53,884 nucleotides of DNA from JAJZJT01 sp049964655 (GCA_049964655.1 JBMFXC010000006.1:1-53884); one strand, 5' to 3'; shown: positions 8,976 through 17,307, numbered from the stretch's first letter. The notes: generated from the letters alone by a model not told the origin. Numbers and translations are program-made.

Positions 8976-9563
8976 TCACGCCCGCACGTTGTAGCGGTTC
9001 ATCGCGGCCTCGGTGCCCTGGCGGACGACGACCTCGACGGCATCGGCCGCCTCGGCCACTGCCACGGCCAACAGGTCGCGCTCGGCGCGCCCGGGACGCC
9101 GCAGCACGTAGTCGGCTCCCGCTTGGCGGCCCGGTGGCTTGCCGATCCCGATCCGCACCCTCGTGTAGCCGCGGGAACGAAGGTGCTGGTCGACCGAACG
9201 AAGGCCGTTGTGGCCGGCGTTGCCACCGCCGACCTTGACCTTCAGTCGCCCGGGCGGCAGGTCGAGCTCATCGTGGACGACCACCAACCGAGCAGCGAGG
9301 TCAGCGGCGTCACCGACGTCGATACCGACCCGCCGGGCCAGCGCGGCGACCGCTCGGCCCGAGTCGTTCATATAGGTCGTCGGCACGGCGAGCACCACCC
9401 GGGTGCCGTCCATACGGACATCACCAACTACCGCGCTGGAGCGACGGTCGGCCCGTAGTCGTGCCCCGTGGCGACGAGCGAGCTCGGCGACCGCATCGCC
9501 ACCGACGTTGTGGCGTGTCCCGTCGAAGTCGGTGCCCGGGTTGGCCAGACCGACCACCAGCAC
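8976..9563 (-). CDS. pth: Peptidyl-tRNA hydrolase
   Basis: Pth cleaves peptidyl-tRNA released by drop-off and so recycles tRNA. 195 residues, normal length. Conserved elements are LVVGLANPG with Asn8, GTRHNVG with catalytic His18, PTTYMNDSG, VVHDELDLPPG with the catalytic-site Asp, and the substrate-binding stretch GGGNAGHNGLRS (the family norm is GGxxGGHNG, so one Gly is replaced by Ala). The C terminus contains AMNRYN, typical of the family. GTG at 9563 begins just where homology begins. It is downstream of rplY (56-base spacer), and the rplY-pth-mfd order is conserved in actinobacteria. Confidence 0.96.
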   Translation of the reverse strand: MLVVGLANPGTDFDGTRHNVGGDAVAELARRHGARLRADRRSSAVVGDVRMDGTRVVLAVPTTYMNDSGRAVAALARRVGIDVGDAADLAARLVVVHDELDLPPGRLKVKVGGGNAGHNGLRSVDQHLRSRGYTRVRIGIGKPPGRQAGADYVLRRPGRAERDLLAVAVAEAADAVEVVVRQGTEAAMNRYNVRA

Positions 9564-9619
9564 GTCGGTCGAGCCAGCGAGGACACGACCGGCTTGCTCG
9601 GCATGCTGGTGGGACAGGG

Positions 9620-10258
9620 TCAGCGCTCCGAGGCCTGCGCCTCAGCGGACCCGGAGGCGACTTCGCCCTCTGCGGCAGCGCCCTCCTCGCCGGCCGTCTG
9701 CACCCTCGGCGGGATCCCGCTCACCACCGGGGTTTCCGGGTCGATGTCGGCCTCGACTCCTGCCGCCAACGCGATGTCCGAGACGTGGAGCGAGCTGCCG
9801 ATGGTGAGCGACGAGATGTCGAGGTCGACGGAGCTCGGGATATCGGACGGACGCGCCTTCACCGACAGGGTGAACAGCAGCTGGTCGACGATCCCGTCGC
9901 CGTGGTTGACCTCGACCGGCTCGCCCACCAGGACGACGGGCACTTCGGCCGTGATCACCTCGTCACGACGCACGATCTGGAAGTCGACGTGGGCGACCGT
10001 GTTCCGCACCGGGTGCCGCTGGATGTCACGGGCCAGGGTCAGGTGGCTCCGCCCCTCGACTTCGAGCGACAACAGGGTGTTCAGCCCCGCCTCTCCTGAC
10101 ATCGCCGTCCGGAAGGCACGAGCGTCGACGGCCAGCGGCACGGGGTCGATGCCGTGCCCGTAGAGGACGCCGGGGATCTTCCCTTCGGCGCGTAGGCGAC
10201 GAGTGGCGCTCGAACCGGTGGTGCGGCCGACTTCGGCAGCAAGCGTGATCTCGGGCAT
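9620..10258 (-). CDS. rplY: 50S ribosomal protein bL25 (long, CTC form)
   Basis: A 212-residue CTC/TL5-type bL25, the 5S rRNA-binding protein of the large subunit. The N-terminal L25 domain (about 1-92) starts MPEITLAAEVGRTTGSSATR and contains GKIPGVLYGHG and HPVRNTVAHVDFQ. The C-terminal TL5 domain (about 95-190) contains EVPVVLVGEPVEVNHGDG and LDISSLTIGSSLHVSDIAL. An acidic Ala/Glu/Ser tail ends the protein. ATG at 10258 is supported by GAGGAG about 6 bases upstream. The open frame continues far upstream but loses all similarity. It heads the rplY-pth pair and is divergent from the SRPBCC gene. Confidence 0.96.
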   Translation of the reverse strand: MPEITLAAEVGRTTGSSATRRLRAEGKIPGVLYGHGIDPVPLAVDARAFRTAMSGEAGLNTLLSLEVEGRSHLTLARDIQRHPVRNTVAHVDFQIVRRDEVITAEVPVVLVGEPVEVNHGDGIVDQLLFTLSVKARPSDIPSSVDLDISSLTIGSSLHVSDIALAAGVEADIDPETPVVSGIPPRVQTAGEEGAAAEGEVASGSAEAQASER

Positions 10259-10317
10259 GAGGACTCCTCGGGACGAGCGTTCGGGCTGAGCGGAAGCGAC
10301 CTCCGCGGGGGCGGGGC

Positions 10318-10323
10318 AGGGTA
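10318..10323 (-). promoter_or_regulatory. Candidate -10 of rplY
   Basis: Minus-strand GGTACCCTGCCCC puts a TACCCT hexamer about 60 bases before the rplY ATG, inside the divergent 10259-10534 spacer. The rest of that spacer holds a short tandem duplication of GGGGTGAACAC (about 10411-10436). Confidence 0.35.
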
Positions 10324-10456
10324 CCGGCCGCAACCGGGCGTACCGCCGACGACCGGACGGAGCTACCTGCCCGATCGCAGCACGCCATGCTAGACGTTCT
10401 CGAGCACCGGGGTGAACACTGGGGTGAACACCGGGGCGGCCGAAGGGTCCACCCGG

Positions 10457-10462
10457 TAGGCT
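10457..10462 (+). promoter_or_regulatory. Candidate -10 of the SRPBCC gene
   Basis: Plus-strand CCCGGTAGGCTCGCC contains TAGGCT, identical to the hexamer before the response regulator at 47781. It lies 72 bases before the ATG at 10535, so this gene would have a leader with the GGAGG ribosome site. Confidence 0.35.
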
Positions 10463-10534
10463 CGCCTCGGTGGTCCGTGGTCCGGATCGACCGGCGCACC
10501 GGTCCACATCTACGGCGAGCGTTGGAGGTTCCCG

Positions 10535-11002
10535 ATGGAAGGCGACGTGCTGTCGGTCGAGCGAGTCATCGCCGCTCCCCCCGAGGCGATCTTCAGCGTG
10601 GTCGCCGACGCTTCCCGACACCCTGACATCGACGGGTCGGGCACGGTCAAACAGGTGAAGCCCGGCGCGCCACAGCGGCTGGGGCCGGGGTCCACGTTCG
10701 GGATGGCCATGCGGATGGGCGTCCCGTACTCGATGGCGAACACCGTTGTCGAGTTCGAACAGGACCGGCGCATCGCCTGGCAAGCTCGGATGCCCGGCTT
10801 GCTCGGAGCCCTGGTGGGTGGCCGGATCTGGCGCTACGAGCTCGAGCCCCGAGACGGCGGCACCCTCGTGCGCGAGAGCTGGGACCTCTCGCAGGATCGG
10901 CAGCGCTCGCTCCTCAAGCTGGGCAAGCTGCCCGAGGTGACCCGCCGGAACATGGAACGCACCCTCGAGCGGCTGGACCGGCTCGTCGCTGGCGAGAGCT
11001 GA
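10535..11002 (+). CDS. SRPBCC (START-like) family protein
   Basis: A small single-domain protein (155 residues) of the SRPBCC/polyketide cyclase-like superfamily, a helix-grip fold that binds hydrophobic ligands. It begins with VERVIAAPPEAIFSVVADASRHPDIDGS, the characteristic start of the fold. Later features are the beta-strand region TVVEFEQDRRIAWQ and the long C-terminal helix (RRNMERTLERLDRLV). The Shine-Dalgarno GGAGG is 6 bases before ATG. No ligand or reaction can be inferred. It is the only plus-strand gene between rplY and the pseudogene, transcribed convergently with the Tad operon (46-base gap at its end). Confidence 0.8.
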   Translation: MEGDVLSVERVIAAPPEAIFSVVADASRHPDIDGSGTVKQVKPGAPQRLGPGSTFGMAMRMGVPYSMANTVVEFEQDRRIAWQARMPGLLGALVGGRIWRYELEPRDGGTLVRESWDLSQDRQRSLLKLGKLPEVTRRNMERTLERLDRLVAGES

Positions 11003-11047
11003 GCCTGCGGCTCGACCCCGTCTCCGCACAGCCGCCCACAGCGGCCA

Positions 11048-14000
11048 TCAGGCCCCTGCTGCAGCTCGGGGCAGCCGCGAGCGGCGCGTGAGCTGCCGGT
11101 AGAGCGCCACCGTCGCCGGGTGCACCGAGTCGCACGGCTCGACGTCGTCGGCGACCAGGGTGAGGAGCTCGGCCATGACCGCCTCGACACCGGCCACGTT
11201 GCCAGCAAGGTCCGCCGCCCGCATGAGCATGCGATAGAGGCGCTCGTCGTACGGACTGACCTTCAGGCCCTGCCGTGCTGCCCAGCTCGACCTCCGAGCG
11301 TCCCCGCGCTCGAGTGCTGCTGCCGAGCATCGGCCCGCCAAATCGACGACCGATGCCTCGATGGCCGGAGCGATCCCCTCGAGGATCGTCCAGTCGCTGG
11401 CCCGTAGGCCGTCGAACGGCCTTCCCCGCACCAGGTCGAGCGCGGCAACCCATGCGTCGGGGTCCTCGTCCTCGGCGAGACGGACGAAACGCGCCCAGTC
11501 GGTCCCGACCGTCGGACGCAGGCGAAGACGGCCCTGGGACTTCGGGAGATGGTCCAGTCCATCTCGGGCGACCCCGAGGGCCCGCCGGGCGACCGATGCC
11601 GTCGAGTGGAGGCTCGACGGAGCCGGCGCCCGCTCCGGCCAGAGCGCGGTCGTCCAGACGTCGGTCGTCGCTCCGCGCTCGTGCATGGCGAGATAGACGA
11701 CAAGCTCCTGTGCCCAGGCACGAGCGAAGGGACGGGCAGCACCGTGGATCTCGACCGGACCGAGCACCAGCACCTCGATCTCCGTGTCGCCCTCGGTCAC
11801 CTCCGGCTGCAGCCGTGCAGGCGGCGAGGGCGCCGGAACTGGGGGCGGCGGGGTCGCCACGACGGCCTCCGGAGAGCCTGCCACTGCGGCGTGGGCCGCG
11901 GTCCCGTCGTCCCCAACCCCGTCCGTCGTCACACCGGTCGTGGCCGCGTACCACCGGGGCAGTGGCATCGTCAGCGCTCGATAGGGCATGACCTCAGCCG
12001 CCACTGCGTCGCCGTTCGCCACCTTCACGAGCTCACCGATGGCCTTGGCATCCTTCGGTACGAGCCCTGCTGGTCGCTCGGCCGACAACCCGCATCCTGG
12101 GCCCTGCACGCCACCAGACGTCGCCTCTTCCGCTGCATCGACACGGCTCGGCTTCGGAAACGACCACGGCGAGACGAAGGACGCGGCGTCGCCGACGAGC
12201 ACGTGGCGAACGCCGTGCTCGTCCCCGGAGTGCGCAGGCTCGCCGGGGACGAGCACGGGTCCTGCCCAGCCCGACCGTGGCTCCGCCGCCACGACCGCGG
12301 TGGTCCCGCCACCGACCATGAGGGAGCGGCGGACGATCCGCTCCACGTCGCTTTCAGTGCACCCGCGTCCACACACCACGACCAACGGTGCCGGCATGAT
12401 CGAGTCCCTACGGTCCCGAGCCCCGCTTGCAGGTTGACCCTCCGTTCGCTCCCGACCAGCGCTCGAGACCACCTCGAGCTCATCGAGCACAAAGCTCGCG
12501 TCGGCGACGACGTCGACGCCGGGGAGCCCGGCAGGGAGCGAACCGAGGCCGGCCGCCACGACGCGCAGAGGAGGCCCCCACGGGGCTCCGGCCAGCTCCA
12601 CGACAAAGGAGCAGAGCTGGGCGTCGACCAGTGCTGGGGCACCACCGACGTAGAGCGGACCGACGGCGAACAGGTCCACGAGTGCCGCCGACGCCGCGCT
12701 GACGGAGACGGTGACCAGGGCGACCGGTGGGACGGTCGGTCGGGCGTCGGCCTGGTCACGACCAGAGGTGCTGGTGAGCGCCGTGCGGGGGACAACCCAC
12801 CAGCCAGGCTCGGCAAGCGGCCGGAAGGGCTCGGACAACGTCACCCCTCCAAGCGACCTGCCCGCCTGTCCCAGCCCGCCGCGAGCGCCACCGTCACTGG
12901 GCAACACCGCCACCTCGTCCGGGGTGACCCGTACCGCGACCACCTCGGGACCACCGACCTGAGCATTTCCCCGCTCACCAGTGGCGCACCCGGCCCGGAC
13001 GAGCTGGACCGCCCGGACCACGTCGAAGACGTCGTCGCCATGCCGGCTCGACCGCAGTGCCCGCTCGAGCGCGACCGCCGTAGCGCTCGGTACTCGTGGA
13101 AGCTGACCGCTCGGTCGCCGGCGCCGTTGGGTCCGTCGTAGACGTTCAGCGAGCACCGACAGGCCTGCACCGACCCCCACTGCCGCACCGAGCTCGAGCA
13201 CGGACGCGAGGTCGTTCCCACGCTCGACACCCCAGGCGCTGCTGCCAGAGCTGCCCCCGTTCGGTACTACCAACGCAGCGACGCCCGGTCGTCGAGCCCG
13301 GTCGGTACCACCTGGGACCATGGCGCTCACGTCGCCATCGAACGGGGCCGGCCGCGAGCTCGGAGCCCCGGGTAGGCGCAGCCGCCACCCGACGCGCACC
13401 CAGTGGTCGGTGCCGAGCGCACCGCCATCCGGCTGCACGACGCCGTAGTTGAGGGACGCGATCTCCGGCCACCGCAGGGAGGAGCCGAGCGCGTGCTCGG
13501 CAATCGACCACAGGGTCTCGTGCCGTCCGACGACATGCACTCGTTCTGCGCCCCGCCCTGCCCGGCGGGCGTGGCCTGCCGGATGGTCGGCACGGGCCCC
13601 TGGCGGAGCGGCACCGACCTCTTGTCCACCTTCTGTTCCCACGACCCGGTCCACCACCTCCGGCGGGTCCTCAAGGCGCCCGGCGCCGGCGCCGGCGCCG
13701 GCGGTGGCGGTGGGGGTGGCAGCGGAGCCGGTAGCGGCGCCATCGGCAGGCAAGTGGACCTCGCCGCTCCCCGACCACCAGGCAGCGAAGTCCTCTACGA
13801 CCAACAAGGGCGGTTCACCCGGCGCGTCGGGCCGCTCCGTTCCCGCTTGCGCCCGCTTCACCGCCACCAGACCTACCAGACCCCGCCGTTGCCAGTCGCC
13901 CCGGCCCGCTCTGTCGAGCGGGATCACGAGCGCGCCGGACGGCGGCCGTCCGCTCCTTGCCGTGCCAACCGGTCCGGCCTCCAGCTGGCTCGGACGGCTG

Positions 14001-14386
14001 AGGGCGCCGAGGGCAAGGACGCTCCCGACGAGGAGCGCTGCGATGGGCTGGAGCGTCCGTCCTGCAGGCAGCCGTGTCGCAGGGAGGCCTCGTCGTCGAG
14101 CGCTCGCCTCGACCACCAGGCAGGTGCACATCCACGCCCACACCAGCCAGGCAACGACGATGCACACGGCGACGATCCAAGCCACGACCACCGCAGAGCG
14201 GAGCGGAGCCCGCTGGACCACCAGTTCCGGCAACCGCACGATGGTCCCGACGAAGCGACCCGACAAGGGGTCCCCACCCACCGAGACGAGCACCGCGGGA
14301 ACACCTGCCGTCACGGCGACGATGGCGCATCCGGCGAGCAGCCGTCGCGCCAGCGACCTCGGGTGCCTCGGAGCGCGCCGGTCCAC
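11048..14386 (-). CDS. Membrane LysM protein with C-terminal BTAD-like domain, Tad locus
   Basis: A large protein (1112 residues) at the 3' end of the Tad operon. Three hydrophobic segments lie in the first 130 residues (about 16-38, 64-93, 112-130), with another near 385-410. Between them, at about 268-330, is a LysM module (VHVVGRHETLWSIAEHALG, ending WRLRLPG) expected to bind peptidoglycan. A long, poorly recognisable central region follows. The C-terminal about 240 residues resemble the DNA-binding/BTAD architecture of SARP-type regulators: EVLVLGPVEIHG, LVVYLAMHERG, LWPERAPAPSSLHSTASVARRALG, LVRGRPFDGL, and TPR-like helices to the end. The GTG start directly abuts the upstream tadG stop (TGA-GTG). 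LysM/BTAD proteins near Tad clusters are known in actinobacteria, but their role is unclear: a structural anchor, a membrane-tethered regulator, or both. Confidence 0.78.
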   Translation of the reverse strand: MDRRAPRHPRSLARRLLAGCAIVAVTAGVPAVLVSVGGDPLSGRFVGTIVRLPELVVQRAPLRSAVVVAWIVAVCIVVAWLVWAWMCTCLVVEASARRRGLPATRLPAGRTLQPIAALLVGSVLALGALSRPSQLEAGPVGTARSGRPPSGALVIPLDRAGRGDWQRRGLVGLVAVKRAQAGTERPDAPGEPPLLVVEDFAAWWSGSGEVHLPADGAATGSAATPTATAGAGAGAGRLEDPPEVVDRVVGTEGGQEVGAAPPGARADHPAGHARRAGRGAERVHVVGRHETLWSIAEHALGSSLRWPEIASLNYGVVQPDGGALGTDHWVRVGWRLRLPGAPSSRPAPFDGDVSAMVPGGTDRARRPGVAALVVPNGGSSGSSAWGVERGNDLASVLELGAAVGVGAGLSVLAERLRRTQRRRRPSGQLPRVPSATAVALERALRSSRHGDDVFDVVRAVQLVRAGCATGERGNAQVGGPEVVAVRVTPDEVAVLPSDGGARGGLGQAGRSLGGVTLSEPFRPLAEPGWWVVPRTALTSTSGRDQADARPTVPPVALVTVSVSAASAALVDLFAVGPLYVGGAPALVDAQLCSFVVELAGAPWGPPLRVVAAGLGSLPAGLPGVDVVADASFVLDELEVVSSAGRERTEGQPASGARDRRDSIMPAPLVVVCGRGCTESDVERIVRRSLMVGGGTTAVVAAEPRSGWAGPVLVPGEPAHSGDEHGVRHVLVGDAASFVSPWSFPKPSRVDAAEEATSGGVQGPGCGLSAERPAGLVPKDAKAIGELVKVANGDAVAAEVMPYRALTMPLPRWYAATTGVTTDGVGDDGTAAHAAVAGSPEAVVATPPPPVPAPSPPARLQPEVTEGDTEIEVLVLGPVEIHGAARPFARAWAQELVVYLAMHERGATTDVWTTALWPERAPAPSSLHSTASVARRALGVARDGLDHLPKSQGRLRLRPTVGTDWARFVRLAEDEDPDAWVAALDLVRGRPFDGLRASDWTILEGIAPAIEASVVDLAGRCSAAALERGDARRSSWAARQGLKVSPYDERLYRMLMRAADLAGNVAGVEAVMAELLTLVADDVEPCDSVHPATVALYRQLTRRSRLPRAAAGA

Positions 14387-14854
14387 TCAGCTGCGCTCCG
14401 AAACCTTGGTCACGCCGGCCACGTCCACCGCGGTGGCAGACGCCGAGACGTCGATCGACGAGACCCCGACAAGACCCAGCACCAGTGTGGGCACGCGGTA
14501 CGACACCCTGACGGACACCTGTCCGCCGGAGACCACGACCTGACCAGGGTGACCCGCCGCCACCGTCGCAGCGAAGGCAGCCCTCCTCGCCATCGACGGG
14601 TCCACGGTGAGGACACCCGATCGCAGAGCCGCAACCGACACCTGCCCGGCCCCAGCCCGTGCTGCGTCGGCAGCCTCCGTCGCCGCGGCCTGTCGGGCCG
14701 CCATCGCCCGACCGCCGTCACACACCAGGCCCACCAGCGCCAGCAGTGGGACCACGAGGAGGGTGACGTAGGCGGCAATGACACCGCGCTCTCCCGCCTC
14801 CCGCCGAGGGCCGTGCTCGGCACTTCGGTCACTGCTCCAGATCGTCGGTTTCAT
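14387..14854 (-). CDS. TadG-like pilus assembly protein
   Basis: A 155-residue pseudopilin-like protein with one N-terminal membrane helix. After a polar leader the sequence ERGVIAAYVTLLVVPLLALV matches the TadE/TadG-like (Flp pilus-assembly) N-terminal motif; the helix is followed by DGGRAMAARQAAATEAADAAR, typical of TadG-like proteins. The conserved Glu of type IV prepilins is absent at the usual place. The rest is a small beta-rich extracellular part. ATG at 14854 overlaps the preceding tadE-like stop (ATGA), and the stop abuts the LysM/BTAD gene. It probably acts as a minor pilin or assembly factor of the Flp pilus. Confidence 0.78.
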   Translation of the reverse strand: MKPTIWSSDRSAEHGPRREAGERGVIAAYVTLLVVPLLALVGLVCDGGRAMAARQAAATEAADAARAGAGQVSVAALRSGVLTVDPSMARRAAFAATVAAGHPGQVVVSGGQVSVRVSYRVPTLVLGLVGVSSIDVSASATAVDVAGVTKVSERS

Positions 14855-15264
14855 GCGAACGCCCGGTAGCGGTCGACGGGTTCCGTCGCCCTCGCCGACA
14901 CCGACGCCACGGAAGAGAGGCCGGGGACCGCCAGTCCACCGAGGTCCAGTTGACAGGTGACGGTGACGGTGACGGACCCTCCAGGGCCGAAGGCGCCGAC
15001 GTCAGCCCGCACGGCCACACGAGCGCACGGAGGGCCGCTGCCCAGCTCCCTGCGAGCCAGCAAGGAGGCGGAGGCCGCTGCCGTCCCGCCGTCGGGGGCA
15101 ACCGACGCCGCCTGCGCCCCGACCTGTGCCGCCTCTTCGACGCGCTGGTGCGCGGTGGTGACAGAGGAGAACATCGCGGCAAGCACCCAGAACAGCACCA
15201 GGAGCGGCGTGACGACGGCAAGCTCGACCGTCGCGCTTCCATGGTCTGTCGCCCACCCGACCAT
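14851..15264 (-). CDS. TadE-like minor pilin 2
   Basis: A TadE-family protein. The diagnostic stretch is DHGSATVELAVVTPLLVLFWVLA, a prepilin-like cleavage region with the Glu five residues after the Gly, then a hydrophobic helix, then VEEAAQVGAQAAS. The C-terminal part is a short soluble domain ending near a Cys-containing strand. ATG at 15264 was chosen. The same frame is open back to 15477 (a GTG overlapping the previous stop), but those 71 residues are an Arg-rich stretch without family character, so the true start is uncertain. The 205 bases 15265-15469 therefore hold no confident gene. The stop overlaps the tadG ATG. Confidence 0.72.
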   Translation of the reverse strand: MVGWATDHGSATVELAVVTPLLVLFWVLAAMFSSVTTAHQRVEEAAQVGAQAASVAPDGGTAAASASLLARRELGSGPPCARVAVRADVGAFGPGGSVTVTVTCQLDLGGLAVPGLSSVASVSARATEPVDRYRAFA

Positions 15265-15469
15265 CGCGTCCCTGCCTGGTCCGGGTCGAGCCACGCAGCG
15301 ACCTGCGACCCGCGACCGTCGCACCACCATCCGACTCGCTCGCTGGCGTAGCGTCTGCCCCGCTGCTCGCGTCCGTTCCACCACCCGGCCCTGCCCGGGT
15401 GCTCGCCTCCACTCCGGTACCTGGATCGTCGCCCGGTGAACGGAGCGCGGCGGGCGGAGCCGTGAACGG

Positions 15470-15934
15470 TCAGCCACCGGACACCCCCGGTCCCGCGCCG
15501 CTCAGGCCAACGACGAAGCGCTGTCGGAGCCCTGTCGCGGAGGCCGAGACTGCCGGCTCGAGGCCGGGCAGTACGGCGGGTGCGGTCCCCGTCACGAGAA
15601 CCGAGACCGTCCCCGACGGGTCCCGCCGGACGACGACGCCGGGACCGGTCACCGAGGAGCCGGCGGCCGACAGGACTCCCTCGGCTGCCCTCACACCGGC
15701 AGCGGTCGTGCCGCCGTAGACGCTCGCTGCTCCGTTCGCCTCGGAGGCAGCGAGCTGGACCACCTGCTCGGCGTGTCCCCACAGCGCGAACTGGACAGCC
15801 CCGAGCACGAGGACCATGACCAGGGGAACGAGGATCACGACCTCGACCACCGTCGAACCCCGCTCAGGGGAATCGCCCGCGTGCCGCTCGGCACCCGCGT
15901 GCCGCTCGGCGCCCGCATGCCGCTCGGCGGTCAG
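15470..15934 (-). CDS. TadE-like minor pilin 1 (start codon unclear)
   Basis: A TadE family protein: ERGSTVVEVVILVPLVMVLVLG is the prepilin-like N terminus, followed by QFALWGHAEQVVQLAASEANGAASVYGG and a soluble domain to the end. There is no ATG or GTG in frame between the flp stop and the prepilin motif. The coordinate given is an in-frame CTG overlapping the flp stop. Three 18-bp repeats encode AERHAG three times just before the motif. An ATG at 15918 inside the last-read repeat is one base out of frame; a single-base indel in the C4 or G4 run just before the motif would join it. The family call is strong; the start is not. Such a protein is expected to be processed by the Flp prepilin peptidase (TadV), not seen in this window. 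Confidence 0.7.
   Translation of the reverse strand: MTAERHAGAERHAGAERHAGDSPERGSTVVEVVILVPLVMVLVLGAVQFALWGHAEQVVQLAASEANGAASVYGGTTAAGVRAAEGVLSAAGSSVTGPGVVVRRDPSGTVSVLVTGTAPAVLPGLEPAVSASATGLRQRFVVGLSGAGPGVSGG
15875..15928. repeat. 3 x 18-bp tandem repeat upstream of/in tadE
   Basis: Three head-to-tail copies of an 18-mer (plus strand (G/A)CCCGC(G/A)TGCCGCTCGGC). The first copy contains GTGCCGCTCGGCAC, a perfect 5-bp inverted repeat that also occurs upstream of flp at 16161-16174. The array sits between flp and the tadE coding motif. Confidence 0.9.
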
Positions 15935-16134
15935 TTCAGGTTGATCGTGTTCGCCTTCTGGGTGACCTTGGTGGTGATGATGATCCCCACGGCGATGGCC
16001 AGAGCAGCGAAGACGGCCGTCAAGATCACCACCTCGACCACCGATCCGTAGTCGTTGCTCCCGCCGGGGCCGAAACGGGCGTGGATGCAGCCACGTAGGT
16101 ACTGCCAGATGGTGAGCACGGTGGTCGGGACCAT
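15931..16134 (-). CDS. flp: Flp-type major pilin
   Basis: A 67-residue Flp/Fap pilin precursor, the structural subunit of the Tad pilus. The leader of about 29 residues ends in DYG, followed by SVVEVVILTAVFAALAIAVG, i.e. a Gly cleavage site, a nearby Glu and a long hydrophobic helix. The mature part is only about 38 residues, as usual for Flp pilins. ATG at 16134 has an excellent ribosome site (AAAAGGAG, 8 bases upstream), the strongest in the operon, as expected for an abundant subunit. The gene is preceded by a 249-base spacer after tadC, while all other Tad genes overlap or nearly touch. Confidence 0.9.
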   Translation of the reverse strand: MVPTTVLTIWQYLRGCIHARFGPGGSNDYGSVVEVVILTAVFAALAIAVGIIITTKVTQKANTINLN

Positions 16135-16159
16135 GATGTCGCTCCTTTTGCTCGTCGGT

Positions 16160-16175
16160 CGTGCCGCTCGGCACG
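16160..16175 (-). promoter_or_regulatory. Hairpin in the tadC-flp spacer
   Basis: CGTGCC-GCTC-GGCACG forms a perfect 6-bp stem with a 4-base loop, 26 bases before the flp ATG. The same GTGCCGCTCGGCAC core is found on the other side of flp (15881-15894). Flanking hairpins could protect a processed, abundant flp mRNA or act as an mRNA-processing signal. There is no T-run, so an intrinsic terminator is less likely. The rest of 16135-16383 shows nothing recognisable. Confidence 0.4.
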
Positions 16176-16383
16176 CTCGTGAGAGGTGGCACGGTGGTGG
16201 TCGGATGGTCGCGGTCAGTCGCCTCGCCTCCGCCGCGGGACCGTCCGGAGCCGGAGCCTGGGCGACCGCCGACGACCGCCGGGTGGCAGGCGTCCGCCCG
16301 TGCGGCCAGGTGCCTCCGACGATGCCCGGGACCTCGCCCGGCAGCCTTCGGGCACCGAACAGCTCCCCAACGGACGAGACGGT

Positions 16384-17307
16384 TCACGAGAGCCCCCCGA
16401 GGATCCGTGTCCAGGCGGGATAGCCGACGAAGACGAGGAACCCGGCGACCAGCAGGATGCTCGGCAGGAAGAGCCGTTCCGTCACGACGTTGGCCTGGCG
16501 TTCGGCGTCGGCGAGCTCACGACGACGCAGCGAGACTGCGCGAGCTGCCAACGCCCGTTGCACGCGGGCACCCTCGGTACCCGCGAGCCCGACGGTTGCC
16601 GCCAGTTCGACGAGGTCCGGCACACCCATCGCTCGACCCAGATCACCGAGCGCCACCCATGGAGGCACGCCTGCCTCCCGAGCCCGCACGAGCGTCCGCT
16701 CGATGCGCCGGAACACCCAGTCGTCGGCAACACGGGCCGCCTCGAGCAGCGAGCCTTCGATACCGGCGCCGCCGGCCAGTGCCAGGACGACCAGGTCGAC
16801 GAAACATCCGACGGCCGTCCGGGCGTGACGACGGGCGGCGACACCCTGGCGGTGCAGGGCCGCCACGGGAGCAACCACGCCAGCCGCTCCGCACACCACC
16901 GACAAGCCGAGCGCCGTGACAGCCGAGACCCCGATCAACCCACCAAGCACGACCCAACCGACCAGAGGCACTACGGCACCAGTGACGCCGAGTGAGAGCG
17001 AGCGAACCGAGATGTCCTCGACCGAGCGCTCGCAGAGCGTCGTCGTGGTGGTCCACCACCGCCACACCGGAGAGCTGGTAGCGCCTCGCACTTCGGCGAG
17101 CTCGGTCACTCCACGCGCCAGACGCGATCCCAGTGCCGACCGCCAGCGTTCGAACCACCGCCCGTCACCCCCGGCCGTCGCGTTGGCTTCCCCGCCTTGG
17201 CGCACCTCGATGACTCGCCTGAGCGGCACTGGCCGCCGGACCGACGACCACGCCACGCCCACGACGCCCAGTGCCATCGCCGCCATCGAGCCGACCCCCA
17301 CGCTCAC
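16384..17307 (-). CDS. tadC: TadC-like inner-membrane platform protein
   Basis: A type II secretion system F-domain protein (307 residues), one of the two polytopic platform proteins of the Flp pilus. It has an N-terminal helix (AAMALGVVGVAW), a central pair of hydrophobic segments, the T2SSF helical domain (GAGIEGSLLEAARVADDWVF, LGRAMGVPDLVELAATVGLA, RELADAERQANVVTERLFLPS), and a C-terminal membrane segment ILLVAGFLVFVGYPAW. The last gene of the overlapping cpaB-tadC run, it starts with GTG at 17307 and overlaps the tadB stop by four bases. Confidence 0.88.
   Translation of the reverse strand: MSVGVGSMAAMALGVVGVAWSSVRRPVPLRRVIEVRQGGEANATAGGDGRWFERWRSALGSRLARGVTELAEVRGATSSPVWRWWTTTTTLCERSVEDISVRSLSLGVTGAVVPLVGWVVLGGLIGVSAVTALGLSVVCGAAGVVAPVAALHRQGVAARRHARTAVGCFVDLVVLALAGGAGIEGSLLEAARVADDWVFRRIERTLVRAREAGVPPWVALGDLGRAMGVPDLVELAATVGLAGTEGARVQRALAARAVSLRRRELADAERQANVVTERLFLPSILLVAGFLVFVGYPAWTRILGGLS

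Noticed and set aside
5106..9458. Very long plus-strand open frames opposite mfd and pth
   Set aside because: They have no family motifs, and the opposite strand codes for complete, motif-rich proteins. High GC leaves mirror frames free of stops.
15265..15477. N-terminal extension of the second tadE to a GTG at 15477
   Set aside because: The 71 added residues are Arg-rich with no hydrophobic or conserved pattern, and would bury the prepilin-like motif deep in the chain. A start at 15264 fits the family better, though not proven.
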